This document shows, piece after piece, positions 1 to 7,768 of a stretch of 18,520 nucleotides of DNA. Every line of letters begins with the position of its first letter. Positions within the stretch are counted from its first letter, which is position 1. Source of the DNA: Bacteroidales bacterium. GTDB lineage: Bacteria > Bacteroidota > Bacteroidia > Bacteroidales > WCHB1-69. Position numbers and translations under genes: made by a program. The stretch spans positions 1 through 18,520 of the forward strand of contig JAQUGA010000024.1 of the NCBI GenBank assembly GCA_028684405.1, written 5' to 3'. Under the pieces are notes generated by a model, which searched no databases, was not told the origin of the DNA, and worked only from the letters and a program-made list of their open reading frames with translations.

Positions 1-431
1 ATAAATTGCGGAAAAGCAATATTTTTTAAAAAAACCTAAACCAAGCCTCTCTTTTTTATTTTATACATATTCGCTTCTTATGCAGTGTTTTACATAAGAT
101 AATCAGATTTTTATCGGACAACAGTGATTAATAATGTTGTTTTTTTGAAATATTTGAGAAAATGTCTATTTTTGTTGAGAGCTATCCGCTGGAAGCGGAT
201 TTAGTTCAACAATGTATATAAATAATAGGCGAAACAGTAATAAAATCCAAGGGTTACAGCTCGCTTCAATTTTGTCGTAACTTGACAGAGAAGTGCTACG
301 CAGTTGGCTACTATTCTTATACTTAACGTTACTAAAGCTAAAACCCAGAAGAATTAAAAAGTTCGCACTCCAGTTGTAATTTTTTCATTGACTGAATAAG
401 TTTCCTTTTCAGCCGGAATATTAATGACTTT
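1..431. other. Intergenic region downstream of nqrF
   Basis: No convincing reading frame is present on either strand. The first 180 bases are very AT-rich with T and A runs. A weak hairpin (CAACA 119-123, TGTTG 135-139) precedes seven T's at 140-146 and could be a poor plus-strand terminator for a gene left of the window. From about 181 to 340 the composition changes to a structured element, listed separately. No clear terminator for the leftward nqr operon is visible in 341-431. Confidence 0.6.
181..340. repeat. Structured non-coding element with long imperfect inverted arms (attC-like or MITE-like candidate)
   Basis: A perfect 7-bp hairpin (ATCCGCT 184-190, GGA loop, AGCGGAT 194-200) is followed by a left arm at 200-230. 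That arm pairs with a right arm at 306-336: TTTAGT with ACTAAA, GTATA with TATAC, and a TAATAGGC-like block with GGCTACTA. About 20 of 31 positions pair without gaps. Between the arms a smaller hairpin can form (CTTC 263-266 and GTC 274-276 with GAC 284-286 and GAAG 290-293). The sequence GTTCAAC at 204-210 fits the RYYYAAC core of integron attC sites, but the opposite end, GTTACTA at 328-334, does not fit GTTRRRY. The element has no protein-coding capacity. It could be a degenerate attC-type recombination site, a miniature mobile repeat or a structured RNA. The pairing is seen directly; the identity is open. Confidence 0.45.
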
Positions 432-1679
432 TTATCCTCCAAAGTCGTCGTAAGCAATATTTTCGGGAGGAACGCCTAAGGAATCCAGCATTTTAAATAC
501 TGATTCATTCATCATGGGAGGTCCGCACAAGTAATATTCAATTTCTTCTGGTTCTGGATGATTTTTTAGGTAATTTTCCAGTACAACACTGTGGATAAAT
601 CCTGTAAGTCCATTCCAATTATCTTCGGGCAGTGCTGCTGAGAGAGCCAAATTAAATTCAAAATTGGGAAATTTTTTCTCGATTTCTCTAAAATCTTCTT
701 CATAAAAAACTTCTCTTAGCGAGCGAGCTCCGTACCAATAGGAGACTTTTCTATCTGTTTTTTCGGTATGAAACAGATGAAAAATATGCGAGCGTAATGG
801 TGCCATTCCAGCTCCGCCACCAATATATAACATTTCGTTTTTTGTCTTTTTAATATGAAATTCACCATAAGGTCCCGAAAGCATAACTTTATCGCCTGGT
901 TTGCGTGAGAAAATATAGGATGAGCAAATTCCAGGATTGACATTCATAAATGATTTTTTCTTATTGTCCCAAGGCGGAGTTGCAATACGAATGTTGAGCA
1001 TTACAATGTTTCCTTCGGCAGGATGGTTTGCCATTGAATAAGCTCTAAAAATCGGCTCTGAATTTTTCATTTTTAAATCCCAAATTTTCATTTGGTCCCA
1101 ATCAGAATGGAATTCTTTTTCCACATCAATATCCTTAGAAAAGTCAATTTCACAGGGAGGAACATCAATTTGAACATATCCGCCAGATTCAAAATCCAAG
1201 GTTTCTCCTTCGGGAAGTTTAACAACAAATTCTTTGATAAAAGTGGCTACATTTCTGTTGGAAACAACTTCGCATTCCCATTTTTTAATTCCGAAAATCT
1301 CTTTGGGAATTTCAATTTTCAAATCGTTTTTAACTTTCACCTGACAGCTTAATCGCCAGTTTTCCTTTTGTTCTTTTCGGCTGATGTGTCCGGTTTCGGT
1401 TGGCAAAATTTCGCCGCCGCCTTCGGTAACTTGACATTTACACATGGCACACGTGCCCATTCCACCACAAGCAGAAGGCAAAAATATCTTATCTTGCGAT
1501 AAGGTTGATAATAATGAAGAACCCGGTTTTACAACCAATTCTCGATCTTCGTTAATCATAATTTTGACATCTCCTTGTGGCATTAGTTTTTTGCGTGCAT
1601 AAAGCAAAACGGCAACCAAAAGGATGACAATTCCTATAAATACGGCGATGCTAAGTAGGACTATGGTAAGTAAGTTCAT
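432..1679 (-). CDS. nqrF: Na+-translocating NADH:quinone reductase subunit F
   Basis: This is the electron-input subunit of Na+-NQR. It oxidises NADH on the cytoplasmic side and passes electrons through FAD to a [2Fe-2S] centre. The 415-residue length is normal for the family. One N-terminal membrane helix (about 4-27) is followed by a plant-type ferredoxin domain whose cluster ligands are C71, C77, C80 and C112. Next comes a ferredoxin-reductase module with the FAD motif RAYSMAN, a glycine-rich nucleotide motif (YIGGGAGMAPLRS), the late CGPPMM motif and a C-terminal YDDFGG. It is the last gene of the nqrABCDEF operon, starting 17 bp after nqrE. The ferredoxin domain plus the nqrABCDE neighbours rule out a stand-alone oxygenase reductase. 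Confidence 0.97.
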   Translation of the reverse strand: MNLLTIVLLSIAVFIGIVILLVAVLLYARKKLMPQGDVKIMINEDRELVVKPGSSLLSTLSQDKIFLPSACGGMGTCAMCKCQVTEGGGEILPTETGHISRKEQKENWRLSCQVKVKNDLKIEIPKEIFGIKKWECEVVSNRNVATFIKEFVVKLPEGETLDFESGGYVQIDVPPCEIDFSKDIDVEKEFHSDWDQMKIWDLKMKNSEPIFRAYSMANHPAEGNIVMLNIRIATPPWDNKKKSFMNVNPGICSSYIFSRKPGDKVMLSGPYGEFHIKKTKNEMLYIGGGAGMAPLRSHIFHLFHTEKTDRKVSYWYGARSLREVFYEEDFREIEKKFPNFEFNLALSAALPEDNWNGLTGFIHSVVLENYLKNHPEPEEIEYYLCGPPMMNESVFKMLDSLGVPPENIAYDDFGG

Positions 1680-1696
1680 CTGTTTTATTTTTAATA

Positions 1697-2314
1697 TTAT
1701 AACTCGATTCCTAAAAAACTCATAAATGCAATGCTCATTAATCCTGTAATAATAAAGGTAATTCCAATGCCTTTTAGAGCATCTGGAACATTTGAGTATC
1801 TGATTTTTTCACGGATGGCAGCAATGGCTACAATGGCTAGTAACCAACCAATTCCAGAACCCAATCCAAATACAGAAGCTTCTGCGATGTTGGCATATTC
1901 GCGTTCTTGCATAAATAAAGATCCGCCTAAAATTGCACAGTTTACAGCAATTAATGGCAAGAAAATACCCAATGAAGAATAAAGGGCAGGAGTGTATCTT
2001 TCAACAATCATTTCAACAAGCTGAACCATGGAAGCAATGACGGCGATAAACATGATAAAGCTTAAAAAACTGAGGTCGATGCCTGCAAAATCTTCTCCCA
2101 ACCAGACCAATGCACCTGGTTTTAAAAGATATTGTTCCATCAAATAATTGATGGGAACGGTAATGGTGAGTACAAAAACAACAGCTAATCCAAGTCCCAT
2201 GGATGTTTTTACCGTTTTGGAAACTGCCAAATAGGAGCACATTCCCAAAAAATAGGCAAAAATCATGTTGTCGATAAAAATCGATCGGACGAATATACTT
2301 AATAAGTTTTCCAT
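1697..2314 (-). CDS. nqrE: Na+-translocating NADH:quinone reductase subunit E
   Basis: Integral membrane subunit of Na+-NQR, 205 residues and strongly hydrophobic, with about six predicted helices. NqrE and NqrD are homologous inverted-topology proteins that together hold an intramembrane iron-sulfur centre in the known structure. The cysteines expected for that role are present here at C26 (in a GMCSYLA helix) and C126 (in AVNCAILGG). The gene lies 27 bp after nqrD and 17 bp before nqrF in a single leftward transcription unit. RnfA is the close homologue, but the surrounding nqrA, B, C and F genes identify this as the Nqr version. Confidence 0.96.
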   Translation of the reverse strand: MENLLSIFVRSIFIDNMIFAYFLGMCSYLAVSKTVKTSMGLGLAVVFVLTITVPINYLMEQYLLKPGALVWLGEDFAGIDLSFLSFIMFIAVIASMVQLVEMIVERYTPALYSSLGIFLPLIAVNCAILGGSLFMQEREYANIAEASVFGLGSGIGWLLAIVAIAAIREKIRYSNVPDALKGIGITFIITGLMSIAFMSFLGIEL

Positions 2315-2341
2315 TCTTTTTCGGTTTTAAATGTATTTATT

Positions 2342-2989
2342 TTAATCTTTTTCCACCAATGATTTTACGTACGAACGTTGAATCCAGATAATAACTCCCA
2401 CAATAATCAATGCCATCGGGGGCAAAATCATAAAGCCATTGTCGCGATATCCAAAATCATAAAAAGCTTCAGGAATTACTTTATATCCCAAGACTGACCC
2501 CGAACCCAAAAGTTCACGGAAAAATGATACCGTAATTAAAACTAGTCCATATCCTAAGCCATTACCAATTCCGTCCAAGAGTGATGGAAAAGGCTTGTTT
2601 GCCAATGCAAATGCTTCCAAACGACCCATAATAATACAGTTTGTAATGATAAGTCCCACAAAAACAGATAACTGTTTGCTTACATCGTATACATATGCTT
2701 TTAGAACTTGGTCAACAAGTATAACCAAGGTGGCAATAACAACAAGTTCTACAATAATTCGTATGCGAGGCGGAATGGTATTTCGTAGAATAGAAATAAC
2801 AAAATTCGAGATGGCCGTAACCGCAATAACAGATGCTGCCATAACGATAGCCGGTTTCATTTGTGCCGTTACTGCCAATGCCGAACAGATTCCTAAAACC
2901 TGAACCGTAATTGGGTTTTCTATGTTTAGTGGCCCCAAAAGTAGTTTTCGGTTGACCGGAGAAAATGGATTGTATTTAGACTGGCTCAT
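2342..2989 (-). CDS. nqrD: Na+-translocating NADH:quinone reductase subunit D
   Basis: Integral membrane partner of NqrE, 215 residues, with about six hydrophobic segments after a polar N-terminus (about 1-25) typical of the NqrD/RnfE family. The paired cysteines that help bind the intramembrane iron-sulfur cluster are at C35 (LGICSALAV) and C118 (ITNCIIMGR). The start lies 3 bp beyond the nqrC stop, so translational coupling is likely. The closest alternative, RnfE, is excluded by the complete nqr gene order. Confidence 0.96.
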   Translation of the reverse strand: MSQSKYNPFSPVNRKLLLGPLNIENPITVQVLGICSALAVTAQMKPAIVMAASVIAVTAISNFVISILRNTIPPRIRIIVELVVIATLVILVDQVLKAYVYDVSKQLSVFVGLIITNCIIMGRLEAFALANKPFPSLLDGIGNGLGYGLVLITVSFFRELLGSGSVLGYKVIPEAFYDFGYRDNGFMILPPMALIIVGVIIWIQRSYVKSLVEKD

Positions 2990-2992
2990 AAC

Positions 2993-3742
2993 TTATTTGG
3001 TTTTTAAGAATGATTCATAATTTTTCAAACATATTTCCAGCATATTGTTGACGCCTTTACTGGTAATGGTTCCACCGGAAATGGCATCCACTCCATGAAT
3101 AGGGTTAAGAGAGCTGTTTGCAACTCCTCCTTTGACGACTTTGATGGATGTAAAATCTCCATTTTCGTCAAAAATTTGTTTGCCAAGAAATTGATTTTGA
3201 AATGTGGGAGTCGATATTTCTGCTCCCAAACCTGGAGTTTCCGATTTGTGTCCAAAAGTGACTCCAGCAACTGTATTTTTATCGCTTTTCAAAGCTATAT
3301 TTCCCCAAACAGGACCCCATAAGCCTTTTCCAATTAAGGGAATAATGAATAAGGTGTCTTTTTGGTCGTTCATCAAAACAAATAAAGGCAAACGAACATC
3401 TTTGGGTGTTGGAGTTTTTCCGCTCAATTTACGAAGTTCCTCTTTTAAATTAAGATCGAAGGCACGTTCATTTCCTTTGATAAATTCTCCTTGAGCAAAA
3501 TCAGATAAAATTTCACCTTCAATATTGATAATTAATTCGTTGGTAATGTATTTATGGTAAATAGAAATAGTTTCTTTGGTGGGTGATTCGATGCCCGCAG
3601 ATTGCAATATCTGTTGCATTTTTTCGGTTTTAACATTGTTTTCTTGGGCTGGTTTTAATAGCGTAGCTGCCAATGCAAGCAATACAGCAACGACAATAAC
3701 CAGAACAGAAGAATAAATGAATATGTATTTGTTGCTAAACAT
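2993..3742 (-). CDS. nqrC: Na+-translocating NADH:quinone reductase subunit C (covalent FMN subunit)
   Basis: NqrC carries a flavin attached to a threonine through a phosphoester bond and lies largely on the periplasmic face. The 249-residue protein has one N-terminal helix (about 7-29) and a soluble FMN-binding domain. The family motif HKSETPGLGAEI is at about 165-176. The flavin attachment site is AISGGTITS, with acceptor T225; the usual consensus is SGAT, so the residue before the threonine is Gly rather than Ala. The acceptor itself is intact, so this is probably a lineage variant. The ApbE-type flavin transferase needed for attachment is not encoded in this window. The start is 11 bp after nqrB and the stop is 3 bp before nqrD. 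Confidence 0.96.
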   Translation of the reverse strand: MFSNKYIFIYSSVLVIVVAVLLALAATLLKPAQENNVKTEKMQQILQSAGIESPTKETISIYHKYITNELIINIEGEILSDFAQGEFIKGNERAFDLNLKEELRKLSGKTPTPKDVRLPLFVLMNDQKDTLFIIPLIGKGLWGPVWGNIALKSDKNTVAGVTFGHKSETPGLGAEISTPTFQNQFLGKQIFDENGDFTSIKVVKGGVANSSLNPIHGVDAISGGTITSKGVNNMLEICLKNYESFLKTK

Positions 3743-3753
3743 GATTTTGTGTT

Positions 3754-4902
3754 TTATGATTTAACGACTTGTTTTACTCTTTTTAATCGACGCTTTATGT
3801 TTGAGTCAACGACATAGAAATCAATGAGTGGTGCGAAAACATTCATCAATAATATCGCCAGCATTGTTCCTTCGGGATATGCCGGATTGACCACTCGAAT
3901 CATCATCGTGAAAAAACCGATGAGGAATCCATAGATGATTTTCCCGGTGGGTGTTTGGGAAGCAGATACTGGGTCGGTTGCCATAAAAACAGCTCCAAAT
4001 AAAAATCCACCCATCAATAAATGTTGGTATGCGGGTACTTCCATAAAAGCATTTAATCCCAATGCGTTAAACAGCAGTCCGGTGCTTAATAGGCCAATCA
4101 CCGCTGATATCATAATTCGGGCACTTGCAATTCCGGTAAACAATAATATAATAGCACCCAATAAGATGGCAATTTTCGACGTTTCTCCAATGCTACCAGG
4201 CATCAATCCAATGATCATGGTTTGTACATCGGGAAGTTGTTCAAAGTTGCCCGACGCAGCCAAACCAAGGGGTGTTGCTCCAGAAAATGCGTCTGCTTTT
4301 TCGGCAATCCAAACTTTGTCGCCAGAAATTTCAGCAGGATAGGCAAAGAAAATAAATGCACGAGCCACCAATGCCGGATTTAAGAAATTCATTCCTGTTC
4401 CTCCAAAAACTTCTTTGGCGAAAATAATGGAGAAAACAGATGCTACAGCTACCATCCACAACGGAATATCGGGCGGCATGACCAAAGGAATAAGCATTCC
4501 CGTAACCAAAACTCCTTCATTAATGGTATGTCCCTTAATTTGTGCAGCAGTAAACTCAACAGCCAAGCACGTAACATAAGAAACAACAATGATGGGAACT
4601 ACTTTCATTAGACCATAAAGAGCTATTTCCCAAAAACTGACATCTGCACCACTGGACAGATAATGTTGATAACCAACATTGTAAATTCCAAACATCAATG
4701 CAGGCACCATTGCCAAAACGACAAATATCATGGTGCGTTTTAAATCAATTGCGTCTCTGATATGTGCCCCTTTTTTTGTTACATGATTGGGAACAAAAAA
4801 GAAAGTTTCAAAAGCATCAAATGTGGAATGTAAAAAATAAAGTTTGCCCCCTTTTTGGAAGTTGGGTTTCACTTTGTCTATCAAATCTCTTACTATTTTC
4901 AT
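3754..4902 (-). CDS. nqrB: Na+-translocating NADH:quinone reductase subunit B (covalent FMN subunit)
   Basis: Largest membrane subunit of Na+-NQR and a member of the NqrB/RnfD family; established work places Na+ translocation and quinone reduction close to it. The 382-residue protein has a soluble N-terminal stretch (about 1-55) and then about ten hydrophobic segments. The FMN attachment motif is FSGATPLG with acceptor T210, matching the consensus exactly. Conserved segments such as GHTINEGVLVTG and GGTGMNFLNPALVARAF are present. It lies 21 bp after nqrA and 11 bp before nqrC. Confidence 0.97.
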   Translation of the reverse strand: MKIVRDLIDKVKPNFQKGGKLYFLHSTFDAFETFFFVPNHVTKKGAHIRDAIDLKRTMIFVVLAMVPALMFGIYNVGYQHYLSSGADVSFWEIALYGLMKVVPIIVVSYVTCLAVEFTAAQIKGHTINEGVLVTGMLIPLVMPPDIPLWMVAVASVFSIIFAKEVFGGTGMNFLNPALVARAFIFFAYPAEISGDKVWIAEKADAFSGATPLGLAASGNFEQLPDVQTMIIGLMPGSIGETSKIAILLGAIILLFTGIASARIMISAVIGLLSTGLLFNALGLNAFMEVPAYQHLLMGGFLFGAVFMATDPVSASQTPTGKIIYGFLIGFFTMMIRVVNPAYPEGTMLAILLMNVFAPLIDFYVVDSNIKRRLKRVKQVVKS

Positions 4903-4923
4903 GTATGTTGATTCTGTTTGCGT

Positions 4924-6270
4924 TTATATCATTTCTTTCATAAAATCATCAATGCTATTTCTTACAATTTCTTGCAACTCCATTTTTGAAGTGCAAATAA
5001 ATTCACATAAAGCAAAGTCTTCTTCAGCAACTTCCAAAATTCCCAACTTTTCCATCTGGTCGAAATCTTTGATGATCATTGATTTTATAAGTTGTTGTGG
5101 CATAATATCCCACGGAAAAACTTTTTCATATTGTCCAGTTACAACAAAATTCCGAAGTTCGCCGTGATAATTGCTGTCTAATGCATATTCTTTATTAGGA
5201 GTGAGCCATGAGAAGAAAGTTTTCGACAAGCTGAATTTATTAAATCCTGGCATAATCCATCCGAAAAACTCATAATAATTGCCTTCGGGAATCAATGTAA
5301 ATTGAGAGTCGTAAAAACCTAAAAATCCATTTTCTGAAATTTGGCTTCCTGTTAAAACATTACCACTAATCATTCGGGTAAATACTTCTGGATTCGGTTT
5401 GCTTATTTTTGCCAACGAAACTCCTGATGTAACTTTGTAATATTTTGGATTTTCAACTTCCGAGCCACAAAGAGCAATTATTTTTTCATATTGTACTTCT
5501 CCAGTGGTGAAAAAATGTCCGATGTTGACTACATCTGAAAGATTGATGTACCATACTGCTTCGCCTTTGTTTAAGGGGTCGATGTGGTGAATTTGGGTTC
5601 CGATATTGCCAGAAGGATGCGGTCCTGAAAAAGTGTGCATTTCTACATTTTTCAAATTTGCAAAAATGGAATCCTTGCCGTTTAGAACTTGGTGGGTACT
5701 AAAGTGCACTTTGCCTTCCGTTAATTTGGCAATGATATCAATTCCTCTCTGAATTTCAGAAATGCGTTGAGCAAAAACAAATTCATAATCGGGTGCCAAT
5801 GGAGCGGAGTCAAAACCAGAAATAAATATGGCTTTGGGCTTTTCTGCAGGATTGGCAATAATATGAAAAGGTCTTTGGCGAATAGCGGGCCAATATCCTT
5901 TTTCCATCAGCTCTTTTTGAATAAAATCGGCATTTAAATTGGAAACATCAATGGGGGCTACTTTTTCCATCAGATTGTCAGATTCAATGGTAATTTCCAA
6001 AAGTTTGCGTTTATCTCCGCGAACAATCTCTTTTATGGTTCCACTTACAGGTGAACAAAATTTAATTTGCTCGTCGTTTTTGGAATAAAAAATGGGACTG
6101 CCCACTTTTACCAAATCGCCCTCTTTTAACAATAATTTGGCAATGACGTTGGGAAAATCAATTGGACGAATGGCAAACAATCCCGAATTGTCCACAGATA
6201 CTACTTCGCACTTTGCTTTGCCTTTGAGTTTGATGTCTAAACCTCGCTTTATTTTGATAACTTTAGGCAT
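4924..6270 (-). CDS. nqrA: Na+-translocating NADH:quinone reductase subunit A
   Basis: Cytoplasmic, cofactor-poor subunit of Na+-NQR that docks on NqrB and is implicated in quinone interaction. The 448-residue length is typical. The N-terminus (MPKVIKIKRGLDIKLKG) is characteristic of NqrA, and a biotinyl/lipoyl-like barrel follows (around 40-100, with VSGTIKEIVRGDKRK). No membrane helices are seen. It is the first gene of the operon, so its upstream region (6271-6420) should hold the operon promoter. RnfC shares part of the fold but has ferredoxin-type cysteine clusters that are absent here. Confidence 0.97.
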   Translation of the reverse strand: MPKVIKIKRGLDIKLKGKAKCEVVSVDNSGLFAIRPIDFPNVIAKLLLKEGDLVKVGSPIFYSKNDEQIKFCSPVSGTIKEIVRGDKRKLLEITIESDNLMEKVAPIDVSNLNADFIQKELMEKGYWPAIRQRPFHIIANPAEKPKAIFISGFDSAPLAPDYEFVFAQRISEIQRGIDIIAKLTEGKVHFSTHQVLNGKDSIFANLKNVEMHTFSGPHPSGNIGTQIHHIDPLNKGEAVWYINLSDVVNIGHFFTTGEVQYEKIIALCGSEVENPKYYKVTSGVSLAKISKPNPEVFTRMISGNVLTGSQISENGFLGFYDSQFTLIPEGNYYEFFGWIMPGFNKFSLSKTFFSWLTPNKEYALDSNYHGELRNFVVTGQYEKVFPWDIMPQQLIKSMIIKDFDQMEKLGILEVAEEDFALCEFICTSKMELQEIVRNSIDDFMKEMI

Positions 6271-6297
6271 ATATAAAATATTATATTGTTATTTTCG

Positions 6298-6329
6298 TTT
6301 GCGTTCTTGATATACAAAATGTATATTTG
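6298..6329 (+). promoter_or_regulatory. Bacteroidota-type promoter P1 for the T9SS plug gene
   Basis: TTTG at 6298-6301, a 20-bp spacer, then TATATTTG at 6322-6329 match the Bacteroidota housekeeping promoter pattern (TTTG, 19-21 bp, TAnnTTTG). Initiation would be near 6336, giving a leader of about 85 nt before the start codon at 6421. The motif match is seen directly; activity is inferred. Confidence 0.6.
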
Positions 6330-6358
6330 TAAAATGTTTTAAACAACATATAATTTTG
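6326..6358 (+). promoter_or_regulatory. Second overlapping plus-strand promoter P2
   Basis: The TTTG that ends the -7 box of P1 (6326-6329) also sits 21 bp upstream of another TAnnTTTG match, TAATTTTG at 6351-6358. Use of this box would start transcription around 6365 with a leader of about 55 nt. The two promoters share bases, so they probably cannot be occupied at the same time. Confidence 0.42.
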
Positions 6359-6378
6359 ATTGTTCAATGTTTCACAGA

Positions 6379-6386
6379 CAAAATTA
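6379..6386 (-). promoter_or_regulatory. Candidate -7 box of the nqrABCDEF promoter
   Basis: Read on the minus strand this is TAATTTTG, a full match to TAnnTTTG. No good -33 TTTG is found at the expected distance (around 6407-6410), so the assignment rests on the -7 box alone. Initiation near 6372 would give nqrA a leader of about 100 nt. Together with 6351-6358 it forms a 9-bp inverted repeat (6350-6358 and 6379-6387). Confidence 0.4.
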
Positions 6387-6400
6387 TTGCTAAAAGTAAT

Positions 6401-6422
6401 ATATTTTTATTAATAAAAATAT
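6401..6422. repeat. Perfect 22-bp AT palindrome overlapping the plug-gene start codon
   Basis: ATATTTTTAT at 6401-6410 is followed by its exact complement, and the palindrome runs to 6422, the second base of the ATG at 6421. In mRNA it could fold into a stem with a UUAA turn next to the start codon. In DNA it could be an operator for a dimeric regulator or part of the UP-like region of the leftward promoter. It is all A/T, which raises the chance of coincidence. Confidence 0.5.
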
Positions 6423-7680
6423 GAATGATTTGAAAAGAGCATTTTCGTTGGTTTTTTTTCTGATTATTATCCAGATCGGATATGGGTTTAATTCGGACTC
6501 TATCTTTCTAAAAAACTTAACCAGCGTTTGCCTGCATCGATTGGGGAATCCCATGTCGGATCCAATTATTGAGCTTCATACCAATGAGCAATTGGAACTT
6601 ACTTTTGATATTATGGGAACGGAAGCTCCCTTTTTGAATTATGCTTTAATTCATTGCAATGCCGATTGGACAAAAAGCGATTTATCGCCCATCGAATATC
6701 TTGAAGGTTTTAATGACGATCAGATTTATGATATCACTTATTCTGCCAATACTTTGCGAGCCTACACTAAGTATCGTTTGGTTTTTCCAAATGATAATGT
6801 AAAACCTACTCTTTCTGGCAATTACTTGCTTGTAGTGTATGAAAACGACATTCTTAAGCCAGTCTTAACAAGGCGGTTTTATGTGTATGAAAATAGGGTG
6901 GATATTGATGCTTATTTTGCCAAAGCAACCCGAATTGAAGATCAATTGACTCGACAAGAACTTAATTTCACCATTCATAAAAGAGGCTATCCGATTAATG
7001 CTATGCATCGCTTGAATGTAATTATTGCACAAAATGGTCGTTGGGATAACAGAATTGTCAATCCAGGATATTTCTCTGTCAATCCGGATAAAATTATCTA
7101 TGAAAATACAGGAAATGTTGTTTTTGATGGTGGGGCAGAATTTAGAGCTTTTGACATAAAAAGTGTCCGATATAATCTGGAAAATGTACAGCAGGTCAAA
7201 AATACAAATAATGACTATCATGCATGGTTGTATGAATCACGCAGCCGACAATATGGAGCCTACGAGTCAAATCCAGATATTAATGGACGTTTTTTTATTA
7301 AAACTGAAGATTGGGACAACCAACTACAAGCCGAATATGTAAATGTTCATTTTTTTCTGAAAGCAGCCAATCCTTTTGTTGATGGAGCTGTTTATGTGTT
7401 TGGACAACTTACAGATTGGAAATTTGATGCTAAGGCTAAAATGCAGTATGTCAAAGACTTGGGTGGGTATAATGCAACTTTGTTACTCAAACAAGGATAT
7501 TATAATTATCAGTATATATTTGTTCCATATCTAAAAGGAAATCCCGATGTAAGCCGAATAGAAGGTAATTTTTGGCAAACAAACAACGATTATATAATTT
7601 ACGTCTACTATCGTGAAGAAGGAGGAATTGCCGATAAATTGGTTGGTTTAAAACAATTAAATTCGCTGCAAAGACGATAG
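6421..7680 (+). CDS. Type IX secretion system plug-family protein (DUF5103)
   Basis: A 419-residue protein with an N-terminal signal peptide (hydrophobic core about 9-21, likely cleaved near IGYG/FNSD), so it is exported. The mature part is predicted to be mostly beta-sheet. I recognise the DUF5103 family pattern: an early LHTNEQLELTFD segment, HCNADW, a YDITYSANTLRAYTKYRLVFPND-like stretch and a later ENTGNVVFDGGAEFRAFD block, ending in an Ig/CBM-like beta domain (VYVFGQLTDWKFD). DUF5103 proteins include Plug of Flavobacterium johnsoniae, which closes the periplasmic side of the SprA translocon. The T9SS cargo protease in this window shows that the organism should have this system. The gene stands alone between its own promoters and a strong terminator. 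Family assignment is by recalled pattern, so the exact paralogue is uncertain. Confidence 0.82.
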   Translation: MNDLKRAFSLVFFLIIIQIGYGFNSDSIFLKNLTSVCLHRLGNPMSDPIIELHTNEQLELTFDIMGTEAPFLNYALIHCNADWTKSDLSPIEYLEGFNDDQIYDITYSANTLRAYTKYRLVFPNDNVKPTLSGNYLLVVYENDILKPVLTRRFYVYENRVDIDAYFAKATRIEDQLTRQELNFTIHKRGYPINAMHRLNVIIAQNGRWDNRIVNPGYFSVNPDKIIYENTGNVVFDGGAEFRAFDIKSVRYNLENVQQVKNTNNDYHAWLYESRSRQYGAYESNPDINGRFFIKTEDWDNQLQAEYVNVHFFLKAANPFVDGAVYVFGQLTDWKFDAKAKMQYVKDLGGYNATLLLKQGYYNYQYIFVPYLKGNPDVSRIEGNFWQTNNDYIIYVYYREEGGIADKLVGLKQLNSLQRR

Positions 7681-7717
7681 TTTTGTATATCTCTTTATTT
7701 ATTTTATGATATTTCAT

Positions 7718-7754
7718 AACAGATTCCGAACTTGTTTCGGAATCTGTTTTTTTT
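7718..7754 (+). terminator. Strong intrinsic terminator after the plug-family gene
   Basis: A perfect 13-bp stem (7718-7730 with 7736-7748) with a five-base loop CTTGT, followed by an uninterrupted T run reaching 7754. It lies 38 bp after the plug-gene stop and 14 bp from the convergent tex stop. The T run is on the plus-strand side only, so it chiefly serves the rightward gene. Confidence 0.9.
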
Positions 7755-7768
7755 AGAGAATCTTGTAT

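Noticed and set aside
117..146. Terminator for a gene left of the window
   Set aside because: The stem has only five base pairs with an eleven-base loop; it is too weak to list as a terminator.
181..340. Firm call of an integron attC site
   Set aside because: One core fits RYYYAAC but the other does not fit GTTRRRY, no integrase or cassette array is in the window, and I could not run a covariance model. Kept only as a candidate.
3935..4342. 135-residue open frame on the plus strand inside nqrB
   Set aside because: It is antisense to a confidently identified subunit, with low-complexity Ala/Ile/Pro composition and no recognisable domain, so it is a shadow frame.
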